NCBI GenBank assembly: GCA_023014485.1
Contig: JAJOZX010003208.1
Span: 458,001-522,000 of the forward strand
DNA length: 64,000 nucleotides
Reading direction: 5' to 3'
Source of the DNA: Bathynomus jamesi
Taxonomy: Eukaryota; Arthropoda; Malacostraca; Isopoda; Cirolanidae
The notes under the pieces: generated by a model
Told to the model about the DNA's origin: nothing
Databases searched by the model: none
Seen by the model: only the letters and a program-made list of their open reading frames with translations
Program-made: the position numbers and the translations under genes
Shown here: positions 54,694 to 64,000 of the stretch, piece by piece
How positions within the stretch are numbered: position 1 is the stretch's first letter
Layout: each line of letters begins with the position of its first letter

Positions 54694-54737
<44 letters not shown>

Positions 54738-55872
54738 GTTGAAACACGTAAAAAATGTAAAAATATGAAAGACAAATGGAGAGAAATATTAAATATTAGT
54801 ATAAAAAACACATATGAGCCAAATAAGCTACAATCCCTTTGCAAATACACTCCGTGCATCAAAATTGTCAGTATAAATAAGAGCAATCAGAATTATTGCT
54901 AAGAGGAAATAGAGAAGTCAAAAAAAGAAACCAGAGTCGAAGAATATCAACTATATTTCTATTATTATTACTACTATAGTATATTATTATCAAACTGATG
55001 ATACTCAACACTTCAAACAAATCGGAATGAAATTCAAAAATAATTATCCCAACAAAATATTAAAAGGAGAGAGAAAAAAAGATGTAGTTATATAAAATGT
55101 GAGAAATAGCCATGTACGTCTACCCCTGGATTCTTTTTTTTTATTTTTATTTTTCAAATTTTAAATTTTAAGTATGGGGGGAGGGAACGCCCCTTCATGG
55201 TGCATTCCGGCCAAGGGCCAGGATTACTTTGGGATTGCTTCTTTCTCTCTACATACCATACTTGCGATGCGTCTTCGTCGGCACACACAAGAAAAAAATA
55301 AAAGTAAGCTATAGTAATTGGATGAATGAAATAGAACAATTTTGTTTTTAATTATCGCATAGGCCTACAAATTACTTTACCTATAAATGAATTAATTGGT
55401 TCAGAGAGATAAGTAAAAGTACTTTGAGTTTCTTTTATTTATTTTTCCTTCAATCTTTTTACCCTCTGATATTTAACCTTTTTTTTTTTGTTTTGTTTTG
55501 TTTCTAAGAACAAAAAATGAAAGAGAAAATCTTGTCTCTTAAATTGTTTACCTTCCGACAGGCTTTCCTAGCTTTTCTATGACCAGATTATCCATAAAGA
55601 CGACGATTCAAAAATAGCTCTCTCGCAAGGTCTGAAAAAGAGAAACAAGGATTTGAATGGATTAAAAGACAAAGTGGATTAAATTCCGAAAGAGAAAATT
55701 GTTTTTGGAAAAGCAAACACGAGTATTTCATTCAGTTTCAAAATCTTCGTTTACCTATTTTTTATTACCTACTTTTTTACTTCTATTTATGGATAAATCC
55801 TTATAAAATTTAAAAGATATTCTTGTGCATAAACCAAAGACAACATTAATTCTGATCATATATATAATGTAA
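54159..55872. other. Probable intron and flank of the HMG-box gene, no other gene seen
   Basis: AT-rich sequence with (ATA)n at 54694-54737. A segment at 55165-55270 (GGGGGGAGGGAACGCCCC, GGCCAAGGGCCAGGATTAC) is GC-richer and may be a further scrap of the 'GCCAAGGGC' repeat family. Other exons of the HMG-box gene must lie upstream on this strand but were not identified. Confidence 0.5.
54694..54737. repeat. (ATA)n microsatellite
   Basis: About 14 ATA units. Confidence 0.97.
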
Positions 55873-55997
55873 ACCCACGAGGAAAGAGAGAAAATGATTC
55901 CAGGGCATTTCGTGTTTTCAACAGTACACCTCGTCAGGGTATGACGAGGTGTATTGTTGAATACACGAAAGGCCTTGAATCATTTTTTCTTGTGGAT
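55873..55997. repeat. Long hairpin with hammerhead-like cores
   Basis: Left arm 55873-55934 and right arm 55941-55997 are near-perfect inverses around GGGTA-like spacer sequence. In each arm, read 5'-3' outward, TGACGAG is followed by a stem-loop (right arm: GTGTATT, GTTG, AATACAC) and then GAAA. CUGANGAG + hairpin + GAAA is the conserved core of hammerhead ribozymes, which occur in Penelope-like elements and retrozymes. The (TA)n tract at 56044-56089 follows. One base (the C pairing with G10.1) is absent before GAAA in both arms, so activity is doubtful. Confidence 0.55.
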
Positions 55998-56041
55998 TTG
56001 CGTCATTCATTCATTTCAGGTGTTTAATTGTGAAATTCATC

Positions 56042-56043
<2 letters not shown>

Positions 56044-56089
<46 letters not shown>
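56044..56089. repeat. (TA)n microsatellite
   Basis: About 23 TA units directly after the hairpin region. Confidence 0.97.
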
Positions 56090-56090
<1 letters not shown>

Positions 56091-56095
<5 letters not shown>

Positions 56096-56890
56096 ATACA
56101 CATATATAATGTTATAATGTTTCAGACCAACAAAGACCCTAGGATCCACTCATGGCTGGTCTACCTAACTGTGTTCGTAATTGTGTATTGTGCATGTCCT
56201 CCGTGGTGACGGAGGGGACCTACAATTTTACGTGGGTTCCGAACCACAAGGAACAAGAACATAAGAAACTTTTATAGTGGGCACACTAGGGGCCACGTCG
56301 GCCCATCGAGGCGCTCCACTATGTAAAAACTGCCTGTACATTGGCAACAACCAATTTTTACAAAACTAAATAATTATCAATTTAAAACTAATTAATTATC
56401 AATTTAAAACTAAAGATAGAATCTCTGGATCCAGAGGATCAGGTCATAATAGACTACTATCCACAAATATGTTACACCCTATATCTATTTATAACCGACA
56501 TGCAAATATATCAGCTCCAAAAAATCCAGTCAATTTCATTACGGTATCCATCAATACCAGTACCTTGCCAACCAAAAATAAGTCACGGTCCATATCAATT
56601 GCGGACCAAGTCACAATTTACAACCATATACATTACATATATATATATACTTAGGAGGAAAAGTGTAGGTGTGGCTGTAAAGACTGTACAGTAATGTAGA
56701 AATGTGTGTGTGCACCCATTTTGGGTCTCCCATTTAAAGGTGTTTGTAGGGCAAGTGAAGATCATGAGTTTTTCAATACCTCACAGTACTATGGGGGGCA
56801 CCACTCGGCAGAGGAATCTCTTTAAATGGGGTGTGTAAGGACCCAAGATGCTGCCTCCCTATATCCCACAACACTTGTAAAACTGTTTTC
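56091..56890. other. Spacer, no gene identified
   Basis: Moderately AT-rich. Contains a short direct repeat ATTATCAATTTAAAACTAA (56371 and 56394) and a TA tract at 56637-56649. No coding or RNA signal was recognised. Confidence 0.45.
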
Positions 56891-57058
56891 TTAATCCTTT
56901 CGCTCCGGGTGTGGTATATAAACTACACGTCCAATTTGCGCTCAGATCCGGGTATGCTAAATAAACCAACTAATCTTTTCTGAACTCCGGGTGTAGTTTA
57001 TAAACCAAGGGTATATCCTTCTCTTTCCACCCTCTGTGGTTGAAAATGGGGGTATATA

Positions 57059-58659
57059 CAGTGGGGGGAAATAAGTATTCATACACCTGCAAAATTGTTT
57101 TTCAATAAACTTACAATCAAATGAATTACTTCAAAGTTGAACAAAAGATGGCTATTGGCATACAATTAATATGTATTAAACGAACGAACCAAAATTACGA
57201 ATAAATAACGACAAATTAAATTTACGAAATTAGGTGGGGAAAAAAGTATTGGTACACTTAGGAAAAGTTACAAATAGAGGTCTCTAGAGGACAAATAGAG
57301 GTCTCTAGCATCTACATGAGTCTTCTGGAATGTTCCAACACTGTTTGCGACACGTTATGATGACGTCATTTCCTGCAGCTCTCATTCATTGTTCAGTCTT
57401 AATGCATGAAGGTTGTCGCCATGGCGAAGACGAAGGAACTCTCTGTTGAACAGAAAAATGAGATAATCAGGCTCCACAATGAAGGGTTGAGCTACAGAGA
57501 CATTTCAAAGAGGTTAAGTATCCCATTCAGTACAATAGGCTCCGTTATTTTGAAATGGAAGAAGACGGGTACTACTCACAACCTTCCTCGAACTGGTGCA
57601 ACTCGAAACATTCCTCCCCGAGCTGGGAGAAGGATGGCAAGAAAAGTTAAAGAAAACCCTATGACGACTCGCAAGGAGATTCAAGAAGAATTAATGGCTG
57701 CAGGAACTTCGGTCACTAAACGGACTATCAGTAATGAACTACACAGGATTAACCTGAAGTCTCGCCGTCCAAGGAAAACACCCCTACTAAAGAAAATGCA
57801 TAGAGATGCTCGTTTGAAGTTTGCCCGTGAGCATTTAGAAAAGCCTAAAGAGTTCTGGAATACCGTACTTTGGTCAGATGAAACGAAAATAGAGTTATTT
57901 GGAAAAAACACGGCTTGTCATGTGTGGAGGAAAGATGGATGCGCTCTTGATCCAAAGAACACCATCCCTACTGTAAAGTTCGGAGGCGGAAGCATCATGG
58001 TATGGGGGTGCTTTTCATCTAATGGTACTGGAGCAATTCACGTCATAGAGGGAACAATGAATGGAGCACTGTATCGCGATATTTTAGAAGAATATTTGTT
58101 CGCCTCTGTCCAACAGTTGGAGCTTGGAGATGAATGGTGCTTCCAACAAGATAACGATCCAAAGCATACTGCCAAACTTACTCGGGAGTGGTTCGTTCAG
58201 AACAATGTGAGGGTGCTGCAGTGGCCTAGCCAGTCGCCTGATTTGAATCCGATTGAGAACTTGTGGCGAATATTAAAAAAGCAGATTCATTTGAGGAACC
58301 CGAGGAACATCGCCGATTTGAAGGTTATTTGCAAAGAAGAGTGGGCTAAAATTCCGACAGAAAGTTGCAAAGCACTAGTAGGAACCTACGGAAAACGTCT
58401 ACAAGCAGTTATTGCCAACAATGGTTACGCAACTAAATATTAAGTTATGAAAATTAATTTGTACGAATACTTTTTTCCCCACCTAATTTTGTAAATTTAA
58501 TTTGTCGAGTTATTTATTTGTAATTTTGGTTCGTTCGTTTAATACATATTAATTGTATGCCAATAGCCATCTTTTGTTCAACTTTGAAGTAATTCGTTTG
58601 ATTGTAAGTTTATTGAAAAACAATTTTGCAGGTGTACGAATACTTATTTCCCCCCACTG
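57059..58659 (+). mobile_element. Complete Tc1 transposon, 1601 bp, with IR/DR ends
   Basis: TA at 57057-57058 and 58660-58661; ends CAGTGGGGGGAAATAAGT and its inverse. The terminal inverted repeats are ~198 bp each (57059-57256 and 58461-58659). Each contains an outer GGGGGGAAATAAGTATTC and an inner GGTGGGGAAAAAAGTATT transposase-site-like repeat, the IR/DR layout of Tc1-type elements such as Sleeping Beauty relatives. The transposase frame is open. It inserted into a piggyBac-type MITE. The repeats differ by only a few bases (e.g. CATACACCT versus CGTACACCT), so the insertion is fairly young. Confidence 0.97.
57421..58443 (+). CDS. Tc1-type DD34E transposase, intact
   Basis: 340 codons from the ATG at 57421, preferred over 57406 because of its GCCATGG context. 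The enzyme binds the terminal repeats and moves the element to TA sites. Counting from 57406, residues ~10-55 are a paired-type helix-turn-helix (LSVEQKNEIIRLHNEGLSYR, SIPFSTIGSVILKWKK). A second DNA-binding helix set with GRRMARKVKENPMTTRKEIQ and SRRPRKTPLLKK follows at ~74-130. The catalytic triad is complete: D158 in VLWSDETKIEL, D249 in WCFQQDNDPKHTA, and E284 in WPSQSPDLNPIENLWR, 34 residues apart. GGGSIMVWGCF lies between them at 193-203. It ends in IANNGYATKY. Length and all motifs match full-length family members, with no stop or frameshift. Expression cannot be judged from the sequence. Confidence 0.95.
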   Translation: MAKTKELSVEQKNEIIRLHNEGLSYRDISKRLSIPFSTIGSVILKWKKTGTTHNLPRTGATRNIPPRAGRRMARKVKENPMTTRKEIQEELMAAGTSVTKRTISNELHRINLKSRRPRKTPLLKKMHRDARLKFAREHLEKPKEFWNTVLWSDETKIELFGKNTACHVWRKDGCALDPKNTIPTVKFGGGSIMVWGCFSSNGTGAIHVIEGTMNGALYRDILEEYLFASVQQLELGDEWCFQQDNDPKHTAKLTREWFVQNNVRVLQWPSQSPDLNPIENLWRILKKQIHLRNPRNIADLKVICKEEWAKIPTESCKALVGTYGKRLQAVIANNGYATKY

Positions 58660-58835
58660 TATGTATTAAAATTCGAATTCATATAATTCGTTTCAAAGTT
58701 GTGCTCGTAGTGAAAGGGTTAAATTTGTTCTACATCTTGGCTTAAATAATTTCATACTATGACCTCGTCTGGTTATTGTGATCTTTAATGAAAAGAGAAT
58801 CAAAATCTATCTTATCCACCCTTAATTTTACTACC

Positions 58836-59824
58836 TTAAACTATACCCAATCTATCAACATATGCGTCTAATCGATTTTTAAACATGTTTATAGACGTGC
58901 TACTAATTACTTCTACCGGCAAACTATTCCACCTATTTACTATTCTATGCGTAAAAAAGTTTTTGGCAACTGCTGTCTCGAACGTTCTACTTGTCAACTT
59001 ATTACACCCGTTATTTTTAGTCCTATTATACTGAGATATTTCGAAAAAGCTATCTCTATCTACGTTATCGAACCCATTCATAATTTTGAAAACCTGGATT
59101 AGATCACCCCTTAGCCTCCTAGTCTCGAGTGTAGTCAATTTTAACTCTTTAAGCCTATCCTCGTACAACTTTGACTTAAGCGACGGAATCATCTTAGTTG
59201 CTCGTTTTTGAACTCTTTCGATTTTGTCTATATCTTTGCGCATATGCGGATTCCAAAATTGGATCGCGTACTCCAAATGGGGTCTAACTAATGATTTATA
59301 AAGAGGAACTATAATATCGCGCGATTTGTACTCAAAATTCCGAGCTACAAACCTAACACTTTGTTCGCTTTATTGACCGCTGCTGTACTTTGTTTCGCTA
59401 CTTTTAAATCACCAGTGACTATAACTCCTAAATCCTTTTCCTGCTCTACGCTTATCAACTCTTTCCCTGACATACTATACGCAAAATTACCGTTACGCGA
59501 ACCTATATGTAAAATTTTACACTTATCGACGTTAAATCTCATTTGCCATGTGACTGACCAATCAACGATTTTATTCAGGTCATTCTGGATTTTACCTCTA
59601 TCTTCGTCATTAATCGCCCTACCACCCAGCTTCGTGTCATCCGAAAACTTTGAAACTGTACTGACTAGGCCGACATCTAAATCGTTAATATATATAAGAA
59701 AAAGCAAGGGGCCCAATACAGAACCCTGAGGAACGCCACTCGCTACATTAGCCCAACACGACTCCGCTCCATCAACGACCACCCTCTGTTTCCTACCTCG
59801 CAACCACTCTTCTATCCAATATAT
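58836..59824 (-). pseudogene. CR1/Jockey-like LINE, second half of RT and 3' region
   Basis: Read from 59803: RGRKQRVVVDG, ASGVPQGSVLGPLLFLIYIN, FSDDTKLGGRA (catalytic Y/F-x-DD block; normally FADD, here FSDD with both Asp present), WQMRFNVDKCKILHIGSRNG, EKDLGVIVTGDLKV, then after one frame break near 59340 YAIQFWNPHMRKDIDKIERV, QKRATKMIPSLK and FFTHRIVNRWNSLPVEVISS, ending VDRLGIV at 58836. This is the ordered RT-to-C-terminus region of such LINEs. It is 5'-truncated at ~59824 against a (TA)n tract. The fragment at 12121-12557 is of the same general type. Confidence 0.85.
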
Positions 59825-59832
59825 ATATATAT

Positions 59833-60223
59833 TAGGGATGTCACAGGTACCCGACCCGATCGGGTAATGTACTCCTTGATGATACCCGACCCGATCGGGT
59901 AATTGCTAAAAAATCGGATACGGGTGGTAAAAAACAAATTCTAATTTAATTTTAATTTTATTGTTTTGCAGGTTTTCTCGAAATATTTTTTGTATAATAA
60001 TTTTTAACAAAACATTCAAAATGGCAAATCGTAGTATGGTCTGGGACTATTTTGTCATTGATAAATTAGATAATAATAAAGACAAGTGTTTGAACTGCAC
60101 ACAGTTAATAAGTCGCGGTACTAAACCAACAAATTTTGGAACGTCTTCAATATCCGATCGGGTATTACACTTCGGGTACCCGTACCCGATTATTCGATAA
60201 AAGCGCTACCCGTTGCATCCCTA
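59833..60223 (+). mobile_element. hAT-type element keeping only a BED-finger start, in (TA)n
   Basis: 391 bp between TAGGGATGTCACAGGTACCC and, inverted, TAGGGATGCAACGGGTAGCG. The flanks are ATATATAT on both sides (59825-59832 and 60224-60231), the size of a hAT duplication though low in complexity. Subterminal ACCCGACCCGATCGGGTAA repeats occur twice at the left and in altered form at the right. An internal frame starts at ATG 60021 (see separate entry). It appears to be an internal-deletion derivative. Confidence 0.8.
60021..60200 (+). pseudogene. Truncated BED zinc-finger frame of a hAT transposase
   Basis: MANRSMVWDYFVIDKLDNNK, DKCLNCTQLISRGTKPTNFG and then non-conserved residues into the right end. 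W-x-YF...D-x3-KC-x2-C-x3-IS+G is the first half of a BED finger, the DNA-binding head of hAT transposases. The His pair and the catalytic domain are missing. It could only make a ~60-residue peptide. Confidence 0.65.
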
Positions 60224-60272
60224 ATATATATATATATATATATATAATATAATATATATATATATTATAGCT

Positions 60273-62160
60273 ATGCAAAAAGGAAAACAAAAACGCGCGC
60301 CGCTATTGGGCCTTAAGGACGGGAAATAATGAACTAACCGACGATCCAAAAGAAATATCTGATACACTGAGAGCTCAATATGAATCAGTTTTCAGTACCC
60401 CAAAAAGTGACAAAGCGATACCTGACACAAATGCATTCTTTGAAGAGGAATTGTATATAACAGACTTTGAGTTTACACCAGAAGATGTAGCGAGAGCTAT
60501 AGAACAAATGAAACTACATTCAGCTGCAGGTCCGGACAATTGGAACGCATTATTGATTAAAAACTGTAAAAATGAAATAGCTACACCTTTATACTGGATA
60601 TGGAGAAGATCCCTAGACACTGGGGAAATACCGAGCATCTTGAAAAGAGCAAACATTGTCCCTATATATAAAGGAGGGGACAGATCTCAAGCAAAGAACT
60701 ATAGACCAGTGCCATTGACGTCCCACCTCACCAAAGTATTTGAAAGAATAGTTAGAGAGAAAATTTATGATTTCCTGGAGACACGGGAAAGATTCAACGA
60801 AAATCAGCATGGATTCCGATCAGGTAGATCATGCCTATCACAACTAATAGAGCACTACAACAATATCCTAGATGCATTGGAAGGCAATGACAACTACGAT
60901 GTTATATACATACACAGATTTTGCTAAAGCTTTCGATAAATGTGACCATGGTATAATAGGACATAAAATTAAAGACATGGGAATAACAGGCAAAGTGGGA
61001 AAATGGATCTACAACTTCCTTAGTGATCGTCTGCAGGTCGTCAAAATTCAAGGTATATCATCATCAGAATCGGAAGTACGCAGCTCAGTACCACAAGGGA
61101 CAGTACTGGCCCCACTCCTGTTCATTATCATGCTAACAGACATAGACAGCGGAGTAAACAGCAATAGTATAGTAACATCCTTTGCAGACGATACAAAGAT
61201 CAGCAGAAAAATCAGCGATGTACATGACGTGGAGGCCTTGCAGAGGGACACGAACAAAATATACAAATGGTCAGAAGACAACATGTCATTCAACGCCGAG
61301 AAATTTCAACTCTTGAGATATGGTAGAAAAGAAGAACTTAAACAGACTGCATATTATGCTCCAGATAGACAGGAAATTCAGAGAAGCATGAAAGCGATTG
61401 ATCTCGGGATAATAATGACAGATGATGCGAAATTCGAAACACAAAATCAGATAGCGATAAATAAAGCAAAAAGAGTCGCCGGACAGGTTCTAAGAACGTT
61501 CAAGAGAAGGGACAGGACAGTAATAATCCTGCTAAAAACACTGATTATAATACCAAAACTTGAATACTGCTCAGTTTTGACGTCCCCATATAAAAGGAAG
61601 AAACTAATAAACTAGAAGAAACGCAAAGGCATTTCACAGCCAAGATTGATGGCTGCAAAGAACTCAACTACTGGGAAAGACTACGTAAACTAAATCTGTA
61701 CTCACTGGAAAGAAGAAGAGAGAGGTACATCATAATCTACATATGGAAAATGATTGAAAAACTGGTACCAAACCTAAAACTAAACCCAATTACCATTCAA
61801 ACAACACTGGAAAATAGGAAAGGCAGAATGTGTAGTGTTCCCAAATTAAAAGCACGACAAGGGACCTCCTCAACCCTGAAGGAAAATAGCTTGGTTGTCA
61901 GGGGGCCAAGACTTTTCAACCAGCTTCCTAAGGACCTCAGAAACGTAACGGGGGTCAAAGTTGAAGTCTTCAAGAAAAGACTGGATGCCTGGCTCAGGAC
62001 AGTACCAGATGAGCCGGGCGTGCCTGGCTATGTACGGTGGAGAGCGCAAGAAAGTAACTCGCTCCTCCACCAGGCCAGACCTAGAGGCGGGGCCACCAGC
62101 TTGACCTCCGTGTGAAGAGAGACCAACACACGAAACAACATAAGGTTCATAAGGTTCATA
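60273..62160 (+). pseudogene. LINE (CR1/Jockey-like), RT to 3' end, 5'-truncated
   Basis: Begins inside the linker (TKTRAPLLGLKDG, then EISDTLRAQYESVFSTPKSD) and gives FTPEDVARAIEQMKLHSAAG with PDNWNALLIKNC, RANIVPIYKGGDRSQAKNYR, NQHGFRSGRSCLSQLIEHYN, YTDFAKAFDKCDHGIIGHKI (first Asp; just after a small frameshift near 60905), SSVPQGTVLAPLLFIIMLTD, TSFADDTKISRKISDVHDVE (catalytic FADD), then the post-RT KRVAGQVLRTFKRRDRTVII. After a frameshift and stop at 61615, ETQRHFTAKIDGCKELNYWE, ENSLVVRGPRLFNQLPKDLR and KKRLDAWLRTVPDEPG end at 62115. The 3' end repeats ATAAGGTTC twice and runs into (TA)n, a microsatellite-type LINE tail. All RT catalytic residues remain. Confidence 0.88.
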
Positions 62161-62705
62161 TATATATATATATCAGTGGCGACTCCTGCACTCGGGCTTC
62201 TCGGGCTGAGCCCGAGAGGCAAGGGGCAAGGAGAAGCATGAGAGATAAAATTGTGTATAGATTTAAGTTTAAAAAAAAAAGTTTTAAATACAAATTGTAA
62301 AAATTGTTTTTGGCTGGTAGTATGTTACTATTTTTCTGTCTAGCCTTCGTGACGCAAGCAAATTTTGACCGCATTTAGATACCCTTACTACCTATAAAAA
62401 AACTATAGACACATTAAGTTTTCGTGTAATCTTTCAAGATCCTTTACTCGGGCGCAAGACATTACGCCCGAGAAAGTATAAGTAATATCGTATATTTAAA
62501 GTTCTTTTAATGAATAATTATTTGCTTGCATACGGTCACATAATATTCCTTCTTCTAATTTTCATTAAATAAAATACGTTCTTCCTCCTATTAATTTTTT
62601 TTATAAAGGAAAAAACATTTCAACTCGGGCTTATATCCTTCGGCCTTGTAGAGGCACAATTTTTAATTCTGGCGATACATGGTAACTTTTTAAGTTTCGA
62701 TAAGC

Positions 62706-63718
62706 GTGCCTTCAACTTCCTTCTCCCCCAAGAAAAGAGCTAGAGGCAAACAAATGAACTTTAAAGCAATATATTTCGAAATAATTGACATTATACTAAT
62801 GTCAATGAGGGAACGATTTGATTGCATTCAGGAGTTTGCGTTCTTTGAGTTGATTGATGTGACCAAATTTCCAGAATTTGCTGAAAATTTTCCAATGCAT
62901 CATCTTAATGCTTTACAAACTAAATATCCAAATGTAATCGACTCCAAATTAGTGATGGGACGATTAATCGGAATCGGAATCGAGAATCGGAAGAATCGAG
63001 CATTTTTCAGGAATCGGAATCGGAATCGGAATCGAGAGAATTGTACCATGAGTTCTGATTCTTAAAACGATTCTTTAACTTTTAATTGAACCAGTTTTGC
63101 AATGTAAACTTTAAAATTGAAATGAAAGAGGATAACAAATTTTATTTTTATTGTATTGTAGCTATACATTAAAACATGTATATCCATGATGTGTAATCAA
63201 GAGTAAAATATGACAATTTCCAGAAAAACAAGTATAGAATTATATTTAAAAATATTGAGAATCGGAATCGGAATCGAGACTTTTTAGTGGTATCGGAATC
63301 GGAATCGGAATCGTTAAAAATTTTGGTATCGTCCCATCACTACTCCAAATCCTTAGTTAACGAATTGAAATATCTTTATCGTGACAGTGACTTTAGAAAA
63401 TGCAAATCTGCAAATGAAATTTTAGAAGTCTTTCACGAACTAGGATTATCGTCTGCGATGTCGGAAACCACAAAGCTGATTCAGCTCCCCCTTACCATAC
63501 CTGTAACTTCTGTTTCAAATGAAAGAAGTTTCTCTGTTCTTGATCGAATTAGATCATATTTAAGAAACACAATGGCTCAAGAACGGCTCTCGTCCCTGGC
63601 TAGGATTTCAATTGAAAAAGAAATACTTATTGATTTAGAAAGCAAAAAGGAATTACATGACCGAATATTAAAGGAATTTGCTTTAAAACCAAGACGTTTG
63701 GACTTTATGTTCAAGTAA
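62706..63718 (+). pseudogene. hAT transposase remnant, split by a MITE
   Basis: The first part reads RGKQMNFKAIYFEIIDIILM, MRERFDCIQEFAFFELIDVT and HHLNALQTKYPNVIDSKL, then the MITE (62950-63342). The second part continues SLVNELKYLYRDSDFRKCKS and ends with the hAT dimerisation signature: LPLTIPVTSVSNERSFSVLD, RIRSYLRNTMAQERLSSLAR, ISIEKEILIDL, to a stop at 63716. This is the ZMYM1-like type of hAT C-terminus. The N-terminal finger and most of the catalytic domain are absent. Without the MITE the two pieces form one continuous domain. Confidence 0.85.
62950..63342 (+). mobile_element. hAT-type MITE with AATCGG iterons, second copy
   Basis: 393 bp, the same family as 34584-35049 in opposite orientation, ends TAGTGATGGGACGATTAATC and its inverse. 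The flanks are CTCCAAAT at 62942-62949 and 63343-63350, identical. It lacks ~70 bp of the AT-rich centre found in the other copy (the ATTATGAGTATGG region). Dense GGAATC hexamers lie at both ends. Confidence 0.95.
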
Positions 63719-63910
63719 ATAAAATTCAAATAATTTTTTTTACCAAATAAAATTCAAATAATTTTTTTTCCGAGGTATGTATTTATTTATTTTATTGATA
63801 ATCTTAAGTTATTCTCATGCATTTAAATGTCGGCTCATACATATGTAGACTTGAAAATTTAAAAAGAGCCCGAGTTGTCTTGAAGAGCTGGAGTCGCCAC
63901 TGATATATAT

Positions 63911-64000
63911 ATAATCCACTACTCTTCATAGTCATGCTAACTGACATAGATGAGGACGTTACCAGAGACAGCACAGTAACATCTTTTGCCGATGACACAA
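63911..64000 (+). pseudogene. LINE RT fragment running off the window
   Basis: After the (TA)n tract the sequence gives PLLFIVMLTDIDEDVTRDST and VTSFADDT, closely matching PLLFIIMLTDIDSGVNSNSI / VTSFADDT of the LINE at 60273. It is therefore another, 5'-truncated or interrupted copy of the same family. It continues beyond 64000. Confidence 0.8.

Larger units (their letters stand above)
56895..58718. mobile_element. piggyBac-type MITE, ~0.22 kb, split by a Tc1 insertion
   Basis: TTAA at 56891-56894 and 58719-58722 flank ends TCCTTTCGCTCCGGGTG and, inverted, CCCTTTCACTACGAGCAC, the same type as the piggyBac at 13801 (CCCTTTCAGTGCGTG). The left part carries three iterated motifs (CTCCGGGTGTGGTATATAAA, ATCCGGGTATGCTAAATAAA, CTCCGGGTGTAGTTTATAAA), matching in number and position the three GGTAAAC iterons of the autonomous element. 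Removing the Tc1 and one TA leaves ~221 bp with no gene. Confidence 0.85.
62174..63902 (+). mobile_element. hAT transposon inserted in the LINE's (TA)n tail
   Basis: Ends CAGTGGCGACTCCTGC (62174) and, inverted, CAGTGGCGACTCCAGC (63902). Just inside both ends lies ACTCGGGC / GCCCGAGT, and at the left there is also a CTCGGGCTGAGCCCGAG palindrome. The flanks are ATATATAT at 62166-62173 and 63903-63910. Internally it has transposase remnants (62706-63718) interrupted by a MITE. Total 1729 bp, of which 401 belong to the MITE and its duplication. The central transposase domain is missing, so it is non-autonomous. Confidence 0.88.

Noticed and set aside
62950..63342. GGAATC hexamer runs considered as telomere-like repeats
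   Set aside because: The arthropod telomere repeat is TTAGG. Here the hexamers are subterminal parts of a MITE with a target duplication.

Overview
This window is eukaryotic and looks arthropod, most likely a decapod crustacean. The evidence is three host-gene fragments with spliceosomal exons (a ZW10 C-terminus, a complete PSMG4, one large HMG-box exon), an AT-rich background, many microsatellites, and LINE and 'GCCAAGGGC' repeats of a kind I associate with crabs, crayfish and shrimps. The species cannot be named from the sequence. There are no bacterial-type operons, tRNAs, rRNAs or CRISPR arrays. Most of the DNA is nested transposable elements.

Layout. 1-1.1 kb: decayed Tc1 element. 1.48 kb: tiny foldback element. 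2.6-10.8 kb: long GC-rich I/Jockey-superfamily LINE with a gag-like ORF1 (three zinc knuckles) and a broken ORF2 (endonuclease, RT, RNase H, C-terminal zinc finger). That ORF2 is expanded by a ~1-kb array of a 21-bp repeat and cut by a hAT element with a target-site duplication. 10.8-12.5 kb: two antisense LINE fragments. 12.5-29.3 kb: one ~8.4-kb block present twice in tandem. Each block holds an antisense Jockey-like LINE split by a piggyBac element at TTAA, an antisense RTE-like 3' fragment, and a DNA transposon (here 'element A') with ~320-bp terminal inverted repeats and an apparently intron-containing transposase. The second copy differs mainly by scattered single-base losses, which points to an uncorrected-read assembly duplication rather than evolution.

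29.5-41.6 kb: the last four coding exons of ZW10 on the + strand. The last intron is ~9.5 kb and contains a second transposon ('element B') encoding a diverged relative of the element A transposase between ~0.4-0.55-kb inverted repeats, plus a ~150-bp tandem repeat, two MITEs and microsatellites. 41.6-51.8 kb: mostly unassigned AT-rich DNA with an RTE-type tail and a Penelope-like relic. 51.8-54.2 kb, - strand: intronless PSMG4 (proteasome assembly chaperone 4) and, ~0.8 kb away, an exon of an HMG-box/coiled-coil protein I cannot name.

55.9-64 kb: a hairpin carrying hammerhead-ribozyme-like cores; a short piggyBac-type MITE into which a complete, open Tc1 (DD34E) has jumped; LINE fragments on both strands; and three hAT-type elements with perfect 8-bp target duplications, two of them in (TA)n tracts. 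The host genes do not form a pathway: ZW10 acts at kinetochores and in ER-Golgi tethering, PSMG4 in 20S proteasome assembly, and the HMG protein probably at DNA. The best candidate for a poorly described system is the element A/B transposon family.
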